NCBI GenBank assembly: GCA_002104905.1
Contig: MCFE01000369.1
Location: 21,420 to 85,419 of the forward strand
Direction: 5' to 3'
Length of the DNA: 64,000 nt
DNA from: Basidiobolus meristosporus CBS 931.73
Taxonomy: Eukaryota > Basidiobolomycota > Basidiobolomycetes > Basidiobolales > Basidiobolaceae
Part shown: positions 43,970 to 56,398 of the stretch, piece by piece
Layout: each line of letters opens with the position of its first letter
Position numbering within the stretch: position 1 is the first letter of the stretch
Translations under genes and position numbers: made by a program
The notes under the pieces: generated by a model
Seen by the model: only the letters and a program-made list of their open reading frames with translations
The model's database searches: none
Told to the model about the DNA's origin: nothing

Positions 43970-44985
43970 TGTAGTGGGGTGACAGTGACACCCACTGACA
44001 GATGTGCTCATTCCCTTCTTTTCTACTTTCCTATATCTCTACTTCAGTTATTTTAGTTTTATCCCATTTGTCTTACCCAATCAGTACTATCCCATAAGCT
44101 GGTTGACTATCACACCTGCTTACCTTATTGCATAAGTTACCCCTCACTTTATGTAGATTACTAGCTGTAAGTGCTTTTATATTAGGCAAGTACCCACGCC
44201 AGTACCCGTGACACATGATCAACCTGTGTTACCATCCCTACCATTTCCATACCATATATGGTATCCCCATGTTACACAGGTTTCAGAATACTGATTACTG
44301 ATTGGTTGGATGTGCTGTGCCTCTTAGAACCTTCCGGCACCTACTTAGAACCTCCTTAGGTCATTCTGATGTCATTAAGATTTCTATTGATATTTGGAAC
44401 CTTCTGGAGCACCATGATTAGTAATTACTTAGCTAGTAAGAAAAGTATATAAGGGAGGCTATCCCTCAACAATAAATCATCATCCTCTTTATCAATATAC
44501 CAACTTGTTGATTAGTGTGATCACTGCTACCTGCTGCTACCTGAACTTCCAACCCCAGACCACAGGACACTCCCAGGAAACCACGCTGACAGCCAACTGA
44601 CCTTGGAGGCACTACTTGTGAGGAACACTCAGAGTAGGTATCTTTTATTATATTTGATTCTTTCCCAAGTTTGTTCTTGTACAGGCAAAGATACTTTTCT
44701 GTCTTTGTAACTATTGACCACAGCTGCATTCTTATCAAGTCCCTGCTGGTGGAGTTTACAGTTGTTTTGACTTTGGAAGCTTTAGTACATTGTCATCTCA
44801 AAGGATGCTGAACCCAGCACATACTTTTGTTAAGACGCCAACTAAGTTGGGGATTATAGCTCAATAGTTTCTCCTTGACAAGCTTGTGGCTTTATTCCCC
44901 TTCACATTAGATTAGAGACAGAACCCAAGTATTCCTAGCAAGCTTTTGCCAGAGGTTATTGCACCCAGTGAACACCCCACACATA
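43970..44985 (+). repeat. LTR of a second retrotransposon family (LTR2), solo
   Basis: About 1.0 kb, starting TGTAGTGGGGTGACAG and ending near GAACACCCCACACA. Contains a TATA box (AGTATATAAGG, about 44444) and AATAAATC about 25 bp on. It aligns in inverted orientation to 56399-57156 in several blocks: GTTACCATCCCTACCATTTC, ACACAGGTTTCAGA and AGAGGTTATTGCACCCA. No internal region is present. The exact ends are approximate. Confidence 0.65.
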
Positions 44986-45455
44986 AAACATTGAGAAGTG
45001 TTGGACGTATCTCTCCCTTGGACCTATACACCACCACAACATACTAACTTAACTTGATAAAGAAGGTATAAATAAAGCTTACTGAGCCTAATAGTTTATG
45101 TGTGTTTCAACAAAATCAAGATTGTGTCTTATTAATATTGAGAATTCAACAACTTTGCTTGAGTTTCTACCCAAGCCTATCCTATCTAGCACTCTCAAGA
45201 ATACCATGCCAAGCCTGCATGGCAAACTAACTCTGCTGCCTTTGTAGCCAAACCCAGCTATATACAAGACCAATATTAAACCAGAGTCTTTCTGCTAATA
45301 TCTCCTCCACTCTCTGACAAATCCATGACTCTGAGCTTAGTTGACCACTAGGTTCAGTTAAGCCATACAGGAGATTTGTTCCACTTTTCTCTTGGATACA
45401 ACATGTGGCATATCAAATCTGCAGCATATCAGCACTATACACCAAAAGACCTCTT
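44986..45455. other. Unassigned, possibly retrotransposon leader
   Basis: Follows LTR2 and might be remnants of its internal leader. It includes TATAAATAAAGC near 45068. No coding similarity was recognised. Confidence 0.3.
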
Positions 45456-45816
45456 TGTTGTAAAAGTCTTGAAGATTCTGGAGGTGATTAGAGAGCAAGT
45501 AGATTATATGTAAGTAGATTTTGTGGTTTTCACTTAATGATCTATTGAATGTAATAGTAGTATCCATACATTTACTTGATCTTGATATAACAAGCACATA
45601 GAAAGTGTCAATTATAGTGCCAAGAGTATGTGTACAAAGGTTAAAATGCTTGACAACTTTGAAGATTTTCTTTCTCTGAGGACCTTGTATTTTGGTGAGA
45701 GTATTCAAAGTAAATCACAGCAAGGAACTTGGTCAGTTACTCTCAAAGATTGGTAGGTAATGTTCTAAGTGGCTACATCAAGTAAATATTTAGATGGAAT
45801 TACAGATTTTACAACA
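45456..45816 (-). repeat. 3' LTR of copia G
   Basis: About 361 bp. On the + strand it reads TGTTGTAAAAGTC...TTTACAACA, with a small duplication of the GTAAGTAGATT type near 45505. Confidence 0.82.
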
Positions 45817-46319
45817 ATACTACGCATCTAAATGTTTATACTGGCTAGTCCTAATTTTGACCTAAGGTATTCAAATTTCTATCTAGCTTAGTGTTTGGAA
45901 AATATGTCTGCAATTAACAAAGTCATTCCCTATAGCTTCACATGTAAAATGATATTCAATATCTAAGTACCTTGTTCTAGTGTGAAAAGTGGGACTTTTA
46001 CCTCATGTATGCATGCTTGTCCTATGAAAAATAATTGCAAAGATCTTGTCAAAGGGTTATCAGAAAATTAAAGTCCCAGGACTAGGAGGTATTCATCCTG
46101 TCAGGACACTATGAAAAGACCATTGAAGAGTAACAACACCCCAGATTTCACAAAAACGGTCAAAATTTTTCATCACAACAATACTTAACTGATGTTTGAT
46201 TTGTCCTCTACCAATCTTCTTGCTTTATGCTCCTGACTCTCCACCATCCCCAATGTTGGTGTTGTTCATTGAGTATTGCCTCTTTTTCTCACTCCATACT
46301 ACCTGACTTAACTGCTTCT

Positions 46320-46790
46320 CTGCAAAGACACCATATTCTCTACCTGGGATATTTATTGTTCTGCATGCATTATCCACTCATCCTATCTAGGACTATTTCC
46401 TGATTTCTCTGGTACATTGCATCTATCCTATCAGCCACTGTACATAATTGCCTCATCAATGCTTTGGTATGAGCGGACAACATATTTGATAGTACAGGTG
46501 ATGGCAATGGTATGACAGCCCCTTGCTGGTCTTCAACCAAGGATACTGCATTTGCTACATTCTCATCCTGCCTGAGCATTATGGTCAACTTGTAGCTCCT
46601 CAGAGATTCTCATTTGCCTAATTGATTGATGGCCTGAGAAGTGTGTGTTATTATCTTTGGTAGGCACACCAACAACATGGTCATTTTTGGATGTAATGCT
46701 GCTTGTGGCACTAAATGTCAGAGCAAGCTGTTGTCCAACCATTCTTTTGCTGCAGTCCATGGTGTGGTTTGGTTGGGTACCAGACACCTT
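46320..46790 (-). pseudogene. Second gene of T10, remnant
   Basis: Open pieces 46787-46563 and 46588-46370 match the N-terminal part of the second gene in T3 and T5 (TMDCSKRMVGQQLALTF, SNMLSAHTKALMRQL, VADRIDAM). The rest of the gene is mostly deleted. Confidence 0.55.
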
Positions 46791-47033
46791 TGCATCATTT
46801 TATGGCAGCATATATATGGAAGCAAGTCAAACCAAAGGGGAAGTAGTGGTATGTATACATGTGTATGTGGTGTCAAGACTTTATCTTTGATGCTCACTAT
46901 AGCAGGTCATCATTGAATCTTAAATTCATGTAGGTGCAATGTATCAAACTCAAGACTGTCTTAAATTCACATAAGTATTGACAGAAAGGTGGTATAGCAG
47001 TGTGAAGTTGTTGCATGTCAAACTGCTTGCCCC

Positions 47034-49390
47034 ATGAAGAGGACTACTTTGATTCAGAACCTTGATAGCGGAGAGAAGAGACCCTGTGCAATATCTTACT
47101 GGCCTCTTTATACTTTCACATTGGCACCTAGTCATGCTTTTTGCCTTGCACCAATTACATCTGGTTAGTTTGTAACATCTTCAGGCTCTCCACAGCCTTC
47201 TAAAATTGAAGCACAGAGTGATAGCTCTGAAGAAGAAGGCTCACTAATGGGTTGTGAGCCTATCTCCCCTAACAACAGTACTCAGCATGAGCCTGACCAA
47301 ATTCCAATATGCAATGGGACAGCACCTGCCAAAAATGATAAGGATACTTTATAGGGCCAAATGTGCCCAGTAATCTATTCAATGGAAAATGATGTGATGT
47401 TGCTGCAGAGAAGTGGTATGTTTGCACAAATATCAATAATGTGGGCTATCAGGATTTACTATGACTTCTGGCTAAAATCATTGCAGGATGCAATCTATTA
47501 TATTCATATTACAAATAGATAACTGGTATGCACCTGCCAACCTACAAACCTGATCCCATTGTGATACCAGCATGTGTTAACAGTTATATGGCACTCACAT
47601 CAGAAAATGCCACCATTGCAGGCATCCAACTTGTCAGGAGTCTACCGTCAGTGGAAAAACATTGTACACACTCTGGATATATTCCAGTAATACCCCATCT
47701 ACAGAGGCTTATGCAGTCCTACAAATATTCTGAGCCTATAGAGTACCACACAGAGTAAGAATCAAGGGCAGACATTTCCAAATTATTTGACAACAAACAT
47801 TATGTACAACTAAGAAGCATGTCTACTTTCAAGGTATGTCTTACCATGCCTATGCCTTGGCACTTAATGGATACTGATTAAGCAAGGACTCCACCAGCAA
47901 ATCACACTGATTCTCCTCAACCATAATCTGTGGCATATCTTGCAGCATCAGAGCGGAAATCTGATGGTACTTTTGCAGGTATCTAGGCCTAAATCACCAT
48001 CCAACCAGAACAGCTACCTGTATCCACTGCTGGATTAATTTTGTATGCTGTCCAGCTGGATACTACTAAACAATGATTATATCAAAGCTCAAATTATTAT
48101 TGGCATTGGAGATATCCCAGTCATAAGCAAGATAACCAGCCTTTCTGGGGACACTGGATGGTATTGCTGTGAAATGTATGATATCCAAGGGATTTACTTC
48201 ATAACCCGCACCCATTATCATTATCTAAATTCCAACACTAAGAACATCATCTTCCCACAGAGGGAATGTATATAAGTCAACCTGTATTTACAGCAAAGTT
48301 GGCAAAAACTGAGCCATTGACCAGTATATGGATTCAGTAGGAAACTGAAGTTACTCAAGATAGCAGGTACATGTAAGAGCAAATGCTTTCCACTGGGAGC
48401 AATGCATTAGCTTTTCAGCATATCCTTATACTAATGACCACTTGTACAAGGGGCAAATCAAGCTGAATGAGATCCTCACAATACCAGAGAAACTTAAAAG
48501 AATTGACAAGTTATGACCAAGTAGCTGCTGCCTTAAGTACTTCTCATAAGCTCCAATCAGTACTCATATGCATATGCAACAATACTAATGCAATAACCAT
48601 ATGAACTAGTTATGTGCTTGTTCAAGTGGCCTTCCACAGCCATTGCAACTACAAGTACATGGGAACCATTGGGAGTCATATGTTCATATTGCAGGATTAT
48701 TCATCCAGAAGTGGATTACCAGTGCTAACTGGGCACATCTACTGCTTTTATGCAAGGATTTTGTAACAAGATTTGGATGGTCATAATATAAGTACAGAGC
48801 TGAATATGTCAATCCTTGCTGCTACCATATCAATTCTCTACTCCATCTTGCTTGCTGTGTGGAAAGTTTCTGGCTGTGCTTTAGCTTTTAGGAGTTTCCT
48901 ATGGAGTGGATGTGTGGGGAGATAGGAAGATAAGTCAAGTTGCAGGTACCACCATATCACAGTCTCATTAAGAATATTACCTTCAAGTCTGTCATGCATG
49001 TGATGAGTTGGCACTATGGAGGACAGCTAGGAAGAGGTGGCAAATCTGGAACACAAATGTGCAGATGGAGACACCTATACCTTTGGCATTAAAAAGCCAA
49101 CTGCCCCCAACATGTGGATAAATAGTTAAGTACTGCAAAGTTGGACTGGGCACAATAAGCAACCAATTTGTATCAGGACAACTCCGCCTAAGTATGCTGG
49201 GTTTCTCCTGGTCACAAGCTGATTTCTTCACCATTCAATACAGATTTTACACAAACAAGTACCAGAGCACACCTGTAAGGGGGTCTAGAGCTCAGAAGGG
49301 AGAAGGAATATATTGCTTAAAAACAAATAGTCCATTGTTTTATTTGGTTCAGACTATATGTGAAAAACCCAAGGTAGCAATATGTATGTA
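47034..49390 (+). pseudogene. Tnp2 transposase of T10, broken
   Basis: ATG at 47034. The Cys/His cluster is degraded (RPCAISYWPLY). It covers the middle of the protein that T5 lacks, including GDIPVISKITSLSGDTGWYC (about 48100-48175) and HYHYLNSNTKNIIFPQREC (to 48275), then the C-terminal third with stops. Together with T5 it spans the whole gene order. No copy in the window is intact. Confidence 0.7.
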
Positions 49391-52300
49391 AAATGCAGTG
49401 GGGTGATCCTATTGTGGAATATATAAATGCCACAAGGGGAGGTAACAAAGAAAACATGATTTGATAAATGGTATGGTAGTATCTTACATAACTATCTGTA
49501 GGCCACTGTACTGCCATGGCTATGCCAGTAGAGGTTAGCAATGAGGACATAAGAGTACCTCCAAGTCTCTGTATATGGCAATTAGATAAATTGGTTGGCC
49601 AGGTCTGCTCCAGTAAGTGGAGAACATATTAAGACCATTATGTGCCATGAATATCTCACAGAAAGACTGCAGAAGCACAGTCAGGTTTTTCACCTCATTT
49701 AGAAGTAAAATAAGCAAGATGCTGTTACAATTCCATCATAAGATTGTTTGCAGAGCCAATAATTACAAGCTGCCAGCATTATGGTGGAATTGCTGTGCAA
49801 TCCTGATGGCTGATCTGGATTGGATTCACCTGTGGGAGCTAATTTTTCTTCATAGAGTTGATTATCTTGAAATAAAGTAGTAGGAGTTTTTAACATAAGT
49901 CCCAGTTTTAAAAAGCATCTTAACTACAATGCTTCTTTTGTAGCTTCACGGGTCTCCATATACTATGTGTCTATGGTGGAAAGTGCTATGGTTGGTTTCT
50001 ACCTTGGAATCCATGAAATTGCTTCTTTACAGCAAAGAAAGGTATTTCCTGAGGAGGATCTTGTGTCTTCTTAATTTGTCCCCAACCTTTGTCAGAGTAT
50101 TACAGAGGATCTTCTTCCAAGTCCTTATAGGCGTACCATAAGCAAATAGCGGCAGTTTCTTTTAGGTCCCCAAAAACATGCCACACTGCTGCAACATGAT
50201 AAGATTCATAATTCTGATTGAGCTGGCTGACAACTCTCACTGAATATGAGATATCTGGACAAACTTAAAGCATAATGTATATCAGACTGCCAATCATAGA
50301 TTGATAAGAAAAGTCAGGGCTTGCAGATGGCATTAAGCCCATTTGACTTAGTTATGTTTTGACCAAGTTAAGATTTATTTCCATTGGGGCAGCTGCCAAT
50401 TTTCAGACTTCCATTTACTGCTTCTTTTATATGCTGTCAATACACTTGGATTGGCTCAGGGTGATAGTCTGAGTACCTCTGTCTATGGATAACTTCATCC
50501 CTATTAGCAATTGAATTCTTCCATATTGGATATCTTGCACTCCTTAGATAAGCTGGATTTAATCTCCTCCAGTGTGTTTAGGGTATTGGTGGCTAAAATC
50601 ACATGATTAATCAATAGAGCTATTGCAAAAGAGCTTGCTCTATCTGGCTTGTATTGCATGCCATTGCCAGCTGTACTCCTTTAGAAACTCAGGGATTCTA
50701 AATAATAATCTATCATTTAAATCCAGGCTTGTGATGATTGTCTGAGCCTATAAGGAGATTTTCAAGCTTCCAGACCAAGTCAGGGTTATCTTAGACAACT
50801 AGCCCATCAGGCTGGTCTATACACACATCCTAATTAAGTTGTCCACTCATAATTGCAGTTTTTACATCCAATTGATTTATAAAAAACTAATATATGATTG
50901 GAATAATCAACATTATTCTGATGGAATGAAACTTGGCTACCAGTGCAAAGTTCTCAGTATAGCCAAGTATTTTTGCTTGAGAGCATCCTTTGGCTACAAG
51001 CCTTGCTTTGTATATGACAATCACATGTTTGGCATTGTATTTTGCCCTGAAGACTTATCAGCATTCAATTTATTTTGGTTAACTGGTACTTTGACCAAGT
51101 GTCATTTAGGATTTTCCATCAGGGCCTGATACACCTCAATCATTGTAGATCTCCAAGACTTTGTCTTAGAGCAATCTAGGACCTCTTTTACACTTCTTGG
51201 CATATCAAAATGGACTGAATAGGCATAGGCTAAGTTTATAGCCCTCATTAATACAGCATTTGGTGCTATTCCTGGTCCGGTTGGAGATCCTAGCTTATGA
51301 TTCCAGGATATTCACTACAAGAATATTCCTGGGCACTGATTCAGGTAAAACTATGGTTATAGAGTACTTTGGAGTAAAAACCTACTTGTGGTCTTACCAT
51401 GATTCAATGCTGACTATTAGCAGACTTAAGATTAGTTTTTGGTCCTCATCTGATGAGAATTTTTGTGAAAATTTGATATTTTCCTCAAACAACACATTCC
51501 TGGACTTGATCAGCTTCTTTGCTCTGTTGTTGTAGACTCTGTATGCCCTAGTTTCATTGCAGTAATTAAAAAATATGCATTTTACACTTTTTGCTCAAGT
51601 TTTGACTGATATATGGGCTGTGTCTTGGCACATTCTGTACACCCAATATTCTGCAATGTTTTGCACCTGATATGTATCCATACCATGCTTGAAATGGAGT
51701 AGAATCACAAAATATGATGTTATAACTCCAACTTTAGAGTACACCACTGCAGCAACTGCATCTGCCCAAAATTCACAGGATAGTTCTTAATCATGGATTA
51801 TGATCCTACCTTTTCAGATGTTGATCTGTTTGCACATTCTGCTACTCCATTTTGCTGTTGAACTCCCAGAACTTTTACAAAGCTTCCTCCTTTCTTTCCA
51901 TGAGGCAGACCCATGTGCTTCTTGTATGATCAATAAATGTGACTAAATACTTTATCCTGCCCAAGGAGAAATTTTGCAATGGTCCACACAGATCTGAGTG
52001 AATTAGCTCTAATTTCTTGTAAATTTAGATTAACGCAGAGCTCTTGAAAGGCTGTCTGATGTGTTTCCCATATATGTATGCATTACAGTGCTCCAAATTA
52101 GCTTGGGGATCAATTTTTACTCCAGAAATTGGCTGTTCTTTGAGCATTTTTGTAAATGCTCAAAATTGATGTGTTGAAATCCCCTGTGCCAAAGCATTGA
52201 TGTATCCTTACTCAAGTTGCTTGTATTAACTTCTAGATATGATGAAATATAAATCTACCTGTGTAGATTTTGATCTCCAAAACCCAAAGCAATATGGCTG

Positions 52301-52504
52301 CCATTTTGAAAAGTGATTCTGCATCCAGAATTGTCAAAGCTGAAACCATGTCCTGCTGCTGCAACCTTACATTCAGATAGTAGGCTACTTGCTATTTCTG
52401 GTACATAGAGTGCCTTGTTGAAGGTATGTATGTGGCTTCCTTCAATGCTTCTAAGGTTTACAGTGATAGTTCCTTTGATCACTGCTTCAAGTGCGCAATT
52501 GCCT

Positions 52505-53452
52505 AAAAATAATATGGTCTGGAAGGTGAATCTAATCAAGATCAGACATGTTAGTCTGTAATGAGCCTGTTATAATGCTGGCAACTTGTAATTACTAACA
52601 CTTTACACAATCTGATGACAGGATTGTAACCGCATTTTGCTTATTTTACTGCCAAATGAAGTCAAAAACCTTACAGCTTTAAACAGTCTTTTGACAATAA
52701 TTGCATGGCATTCTAAAGGTTGAAATGCACTCCTCATTTATTTGCGCAGATCTAGCTGGCCAATGCATCCAATTGCCTTATATGGCAAGAAATTTGATGA
52801 TGTTCTAGTAGCCTGAATGCAAACCATGACTGGCAATATAATGGCAGTACAGCAGCCTACAGCTAGTACTGCACAATGCTACCATAAAAATTTACCAAGT
52901 GGTATTTTCTTTTCTACCTACCCTTCCACCATTCATATATTCCGCTATAGAACCACCCCTCTGTATTTAGTTACCCACCACTACATTGCACATTCCACAT
53001 ATACTTCAAATCAAAAATACCATGGCCTCCTGCTCGCTAATCTCTACATACACACACAGCTGCTGCAGTTGACACACTTTTATCACCCTAACTTTAAGGC
53101 TTTTTAGTGTGATACCTGCCAACTTGCCATATATCTTGTATTGCTGGTTATATATACATCTTGCAAACATATGCATGGTTGCTGCCACTTATGCCATTTG
53201 TCCCTCCTGAATATCTACAAAGAACATTTTGGTATCTAACCAGTATATTCCTTCTCCCTGCTGGATTCTAGTCCCCATAATAGGTGCACTCTGGCTCTTG
53301 TTTGTGTGAATTCCATACTGAATGATGTAGAAGTTGGCTTGTGTTCACAAGAAATCTGGCATACCTTGGAAGTGTTTTTGTAATAAAAATTAGTTACTTG
53401 TTGTGCCCACACAACTTTGCATTACTTAACTGATTACCCAAGCATTGGGGCT
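52505..53452 (-). mobile_element. Tnp2 end fragment T11
   Basis: Left end AAAAATAATATGGTCTGG (terminal bases lost), subterminal region, then the transposase C-terminal block on the minus strand (about 53000-53400). It is cut by LTR3 at about 53453. Confidence 0.62.
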
Positions 53453-54108
53453 GTCAGGATCACATTCCATCCATGACCTTTCATGACTTGGACAAATTAA
53501 GTTAGTGACAAATCCCAGTTCCTTCTAAAAGTCCTACCACATTCTGGTTACTTCTTGAAGGTTCCAAGTCAACATTGCACAATGGAATATTTAATGGAGG
53601 CTCCCCATTGAAATTTAAGTAATTCAAGACCATATATGGTAGTTTCATGTCACATGACCCAATTATAGATTCCTGGCATATCCCTATGTAATATTCCAGT
53701 ATGTTTCTTAATATATTTCTATCTTGGCACACTCACTGTGCCTCACCCCTGAGCCCCATTAATATTAGCCAATATCTCCTGGCATTCATATTGCCAAAAA
53801 GTATATATAGTCCTATTTCCCCATATGAATTCCTCAGTCTAATAAGCACAGGTCTTGAATAAACATCCTTGCCTTGTTGAAACACTCCTAGGTCCTTTCC
53901 TGCTCCCACTTTGCCTTGCTCTACGCCACTATCTTTATATATTCATAAACGTTTCATCAGACTACTCATAACTTATCCAAGGATATCTACCTTCTACTCA
54001 GAGTTCTGGAACAGAACTTGTCAAGGAACACCTACTGTAAGCATCACCTTGTATTGTTCCCTAGTCTTGTCTTCTAAAGGCAAAGATACTTTGTCTTTGT
54101 AAATTATT
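53453..54108 (+). repeat. LTR-like sequence of a third family (LTR3)
   Basis: Starts TGTCAGGATCAC and contains a TATA box (AGTATATATAG, about 53801) and GAATAAAC (about 53856), spaced as in an LTR. The tail GGCAAAGATACTTTGTCTTTG resembles GGCAAAGATACTTTTCTGTC in LTR2 (44682). The right end is set by the Harbinger-like element. The boundaries are approximate. Confidence 0.5.
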
Positions 54109-55218
54109 AGACTTGTTCTGTTGGATAGTGCCACATAGTGCCAGCCTGTTTATAGTGCTGGATTGATCAGGCACTCCACGGCACTATCTGGCACTATAAT
54201 TTCTATCATGATGCCAGTGGTATGATACAGTTACTGGTAATTTTACTCAATCTTACTTATGTAGCTCAGAATAGTGCTTTCCTTGCTTTATTTACTCTTC
54301 ATAATGCTCCAGACACATTTCTCTCAGTGGATGTCTTCTTGTATGAGCATACTCTGCATTAATAAGTATCTTAACTATGTTACCTATTCTGCTGTTTTCT
54401 CCTGTATATGACTTTCTTCTGTATTTACCTGCCAATATGCTGAATCTCTTCCAATATCCAAATGTGTGCTCTACCCTCACTCTGGAATGATTAAATATCT
54501 CATTGTAGAGCTTCTGCTTCCTGCTAAGCACATCATTCCTTGGCTTCCTATAAGCTGTAATACATCCTAATCTGTGACAATCCTCTCCTATATAGGCTAA
54601 GTCTGCCATACATTTCTCCTCTCTACTGAATTCAGGATGATTCTCTACCCAGAGTGCTTTATCATGCCTACTTCCAGCAAATGGCCCACTAAACCAGATG
54701 ATGTTACCATCAATGTCAGAGAGTGCTTGAAACTTCACACAGTGTGCCTTGTGCTTGCCAGAATAAAAGTGCCTCTGCCCTCTAGAAGATCTGTTAATCC
54801 TCACTGAGAAGGTTTCCAAAATACTCCTGATATGAAACTTGTTGCTGAACACTCTGGGATATGGAAGTCTATTGGAGCTTCTGAACCTAGTATTCCAAGC
54901 TTGCTCCAAGTCATTCATACACTCTGCAAGGTGCTTCTCCATTGCTGTCAGCTGGGAATGAAAGCTTCTAGGATGTTTGTTGCCATGGATGGTGGGATGA
55001 AACCTTGTAGGGCAATAGTTCTTGTAACAGCAGAGAAGCTTAACAAGGGATCTCCTATAGTTGATTGGGGTTGATGGTCCACAGTACTTGGAATAGATCT
55101 CCTCTAGTATGTCAAAAGGAAATCCAGTGGTAGTGATGGGATTGATGAGAAAAGACCATTCAGATGAGTAATTCATATTGAAATTGTTGGATGATTGTAT
55201 GGAGATGGTTTGAATCAA
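54109..55218 (-). mobile_element. Harbinger/PIF-like element, left end plus transposase
   Basis: The left terminus AGACTTGTTCTGTTGGATAG (54109), continuing GTGCCACA, matches both ends of the palindrome at 62992-63725. The transposase ORF lies inside. No matching right terminus was found before the gypsy fragment at 55585, so the element appears cut on the right. Confidence 0.68.
54292..55218 (-). CDS. DDE_Tnp_4 (HARBI1-like) transposase, open
   Basis: 308 residues, uninterrupted. The nuclease fold shows HFYSGKHKAHCVKFQALSD (about 150-168), the GPFAGSRHDKALW segment (178-190), D206 in MADLAYIGED and E250 in RVRVEHTFGYWKRF. These are the second and third catalytic acids of the family. The first catalytic Asp, expected just before the YSGK segment, is not clear: ILETF has Glu at 135. 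A long N-terminal region (1-120) has no recognised domain, and upstream codons may be missing. It may no longer be catalytic. Its companion Myb-like gene, typical of Harbinger elements, was not found. Confidence 0.82.
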   Translation of the reverse strand: MIQTISIQSSNNFNMNYSSEWSFLINPITTTGFPFDILEEIYSKYCGPSTPINYRRSLVKLLCCYKNYCPTRFHPTIHGNKHPRSFHSQLTAMEKHLAECMNDLEQAWNTRFRSSNRLPYPRVFSNKFHIRSILETFSVRINRSSRGQRHFYSGKHKAHCVKFQALSDIDGNIIWFSGPFAGSRHDKALWVENHPEFSREEKCMADLAYIGEDCHRLGCITAYRKPRNDVLSRKQKLYNEIFNHSRVRVEHTFGYWKRFSILAGKYRRKSYTGENSRIGNIVKILINAEYAHTRRHPLREMCLEHYEE

Positions 55219-55584
55219 TTTGGCACAATCTGCATTATTTATCTGATTTTTAATGCATTATGATTAAATCTCCATCAATTGCCATTTATTCCATCATTGT
55301 GTTGCAAAATCATCCGCAAACAATGCCCTGGTTATTTTTATTGATGCTTTACTCATAGGTCTAAAACCAAATAGGAAATGTGCAACTCAACAATCACATT
55401 AGTATTCATATATATTTCATATAAGACCAGGTTGATGCCAATATACTGCTGTATAAGTAACCAATTCTGTTGCTATGGACCCCATACCAAGTCTCAACTC
55501 ATCTTTAGTATAATCCAGACAAAACCCATCCCCCAGCTCACAAGCGTGGTCCGGACCAGAAAAGTCAATATTGGGTCCATTTGA
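55219..55584. other. Unassigned, between Harbinger-like and gypsy fragments
   Basis: No coding similarity recognised. It may hold the 5' side of the transposase gene and the start of the truncated gypsy sequence. Confidence 0.3.
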
Positions 55585-56398
55585 GTTCTCACCAAGCTTT
55601 ATGGCAAGCTACCCAAGTGTGAATTCTTCAAGGAACATGTTGAATATCTGAAGCAGCCCCATAGCATATCAGAGCTCAGATCATTCCTTGGAATGGTTTC
55701 CTATAATTGGAGATTTGTCAAGTTGTTTGCAAGTATTGCAGCCCCTTTAACTAATATCCTCAAGAAAGAGAATACCCACAAGTGGGACATAGCTTGTGAG
55801 ACTGCCTTCCAGATGCTCAAGAATGAACTTGCTAAGCTACCAAGCTTTAGAATACCAGACTTCAGAAAAGAGTTCACTCTGTGCACAGATGCTTCAGATT
55901 ATGCAATTGGTGGAGTGTTGAGCCAAGAACATGAGGGAAAGGACTACCCTTTTGCTTTTGAATCCAAGAAACTGAACTCAGCAGAGCAAAACTATCCAGT
56001 CCACAAGAAGGAGATACTTGCTATAATACACTGTTTGAAGACATGGAGATGCTATACTGAAGGAGTCAAATGCACTGTAAAGACTGATCATGCCTCCCTC
56101 AAGTATATATTTACTCAGAAGGTACTCACTAGAAGAATGACAAAATGGAGTGAATACATTCAGTAATTTGACCTGGAGATTGTCTACTGCCCTGGAAAAA
56201 ACAACACGGTTGCTGATGCCTTATCAAGATTAGATCAAGTTGCAAAACTCAACTTGGTGCATGAATCAGATTGGCCTAGCCTATTACCAAAGTACTTGGA
56301 GGACCAAGCCATTCCTAATGAGGTAGATGAAGATATCAAGAAGATAATCCATTGTGGTGGTGTAGAGGTACTCCTGGGAGAAACTACACAACTCAAGG
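55585..56398 (+). pseudogene. Gypsy RT end and RNase H
   Basis: KLPKCEFFKEHVEYL of the RT connection is joined directly to ISELRSFLGMVSYNWRFV; the intervening part (normally around G-H-x-I to the next helix) is deleted. RNase H shows CTDASDYAIGGVLSQ (D of the active site), HKKEILAIIHCLKTW (E) and KTDHASLKYI (D). A TAA replaces one codon at 56164, then the reading resumes through PGKNNTVADALSR. Confidence 0.85.

Larger units (their letters stand above)
46020..49857 (+). mobile_element. Tnp2 element T10, full length with 3-bp target duplication
   Basis: 3838 bp between TCCTATGAAAAATAATTGC (left) and TTTTTCTTCATAGAG (right). TTG at 46017-46019 and 49858-49860 is the target duplication; joining the flanks restores the copia RNase H sequence found in the other copies. 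Layout: second gene (minus) then transposase (plus). This fixes the outer limits of the family. A 3-bp duplication fits the CACTA superfamily, although the ends do not read CACTA. Confidence 0.82.
45456..52504 (-). mobile_element. Copia element G, split by Tnp2 element T10
   Basis: Minus-strand copy: 3' LTR (45456-45816), RNase H end (45817-46019), T10 (46020-49857), then RNase H, RT, integrase and part of the protease (49858-52504), where T11 cuts it. Only scattered open pieces remain (for example 52539-52255, around LYVPEIASSLLSECKVA). Divergence is high, so it is an old copy. Gag and the 5' LTR are absent. Confidence 0.85.
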
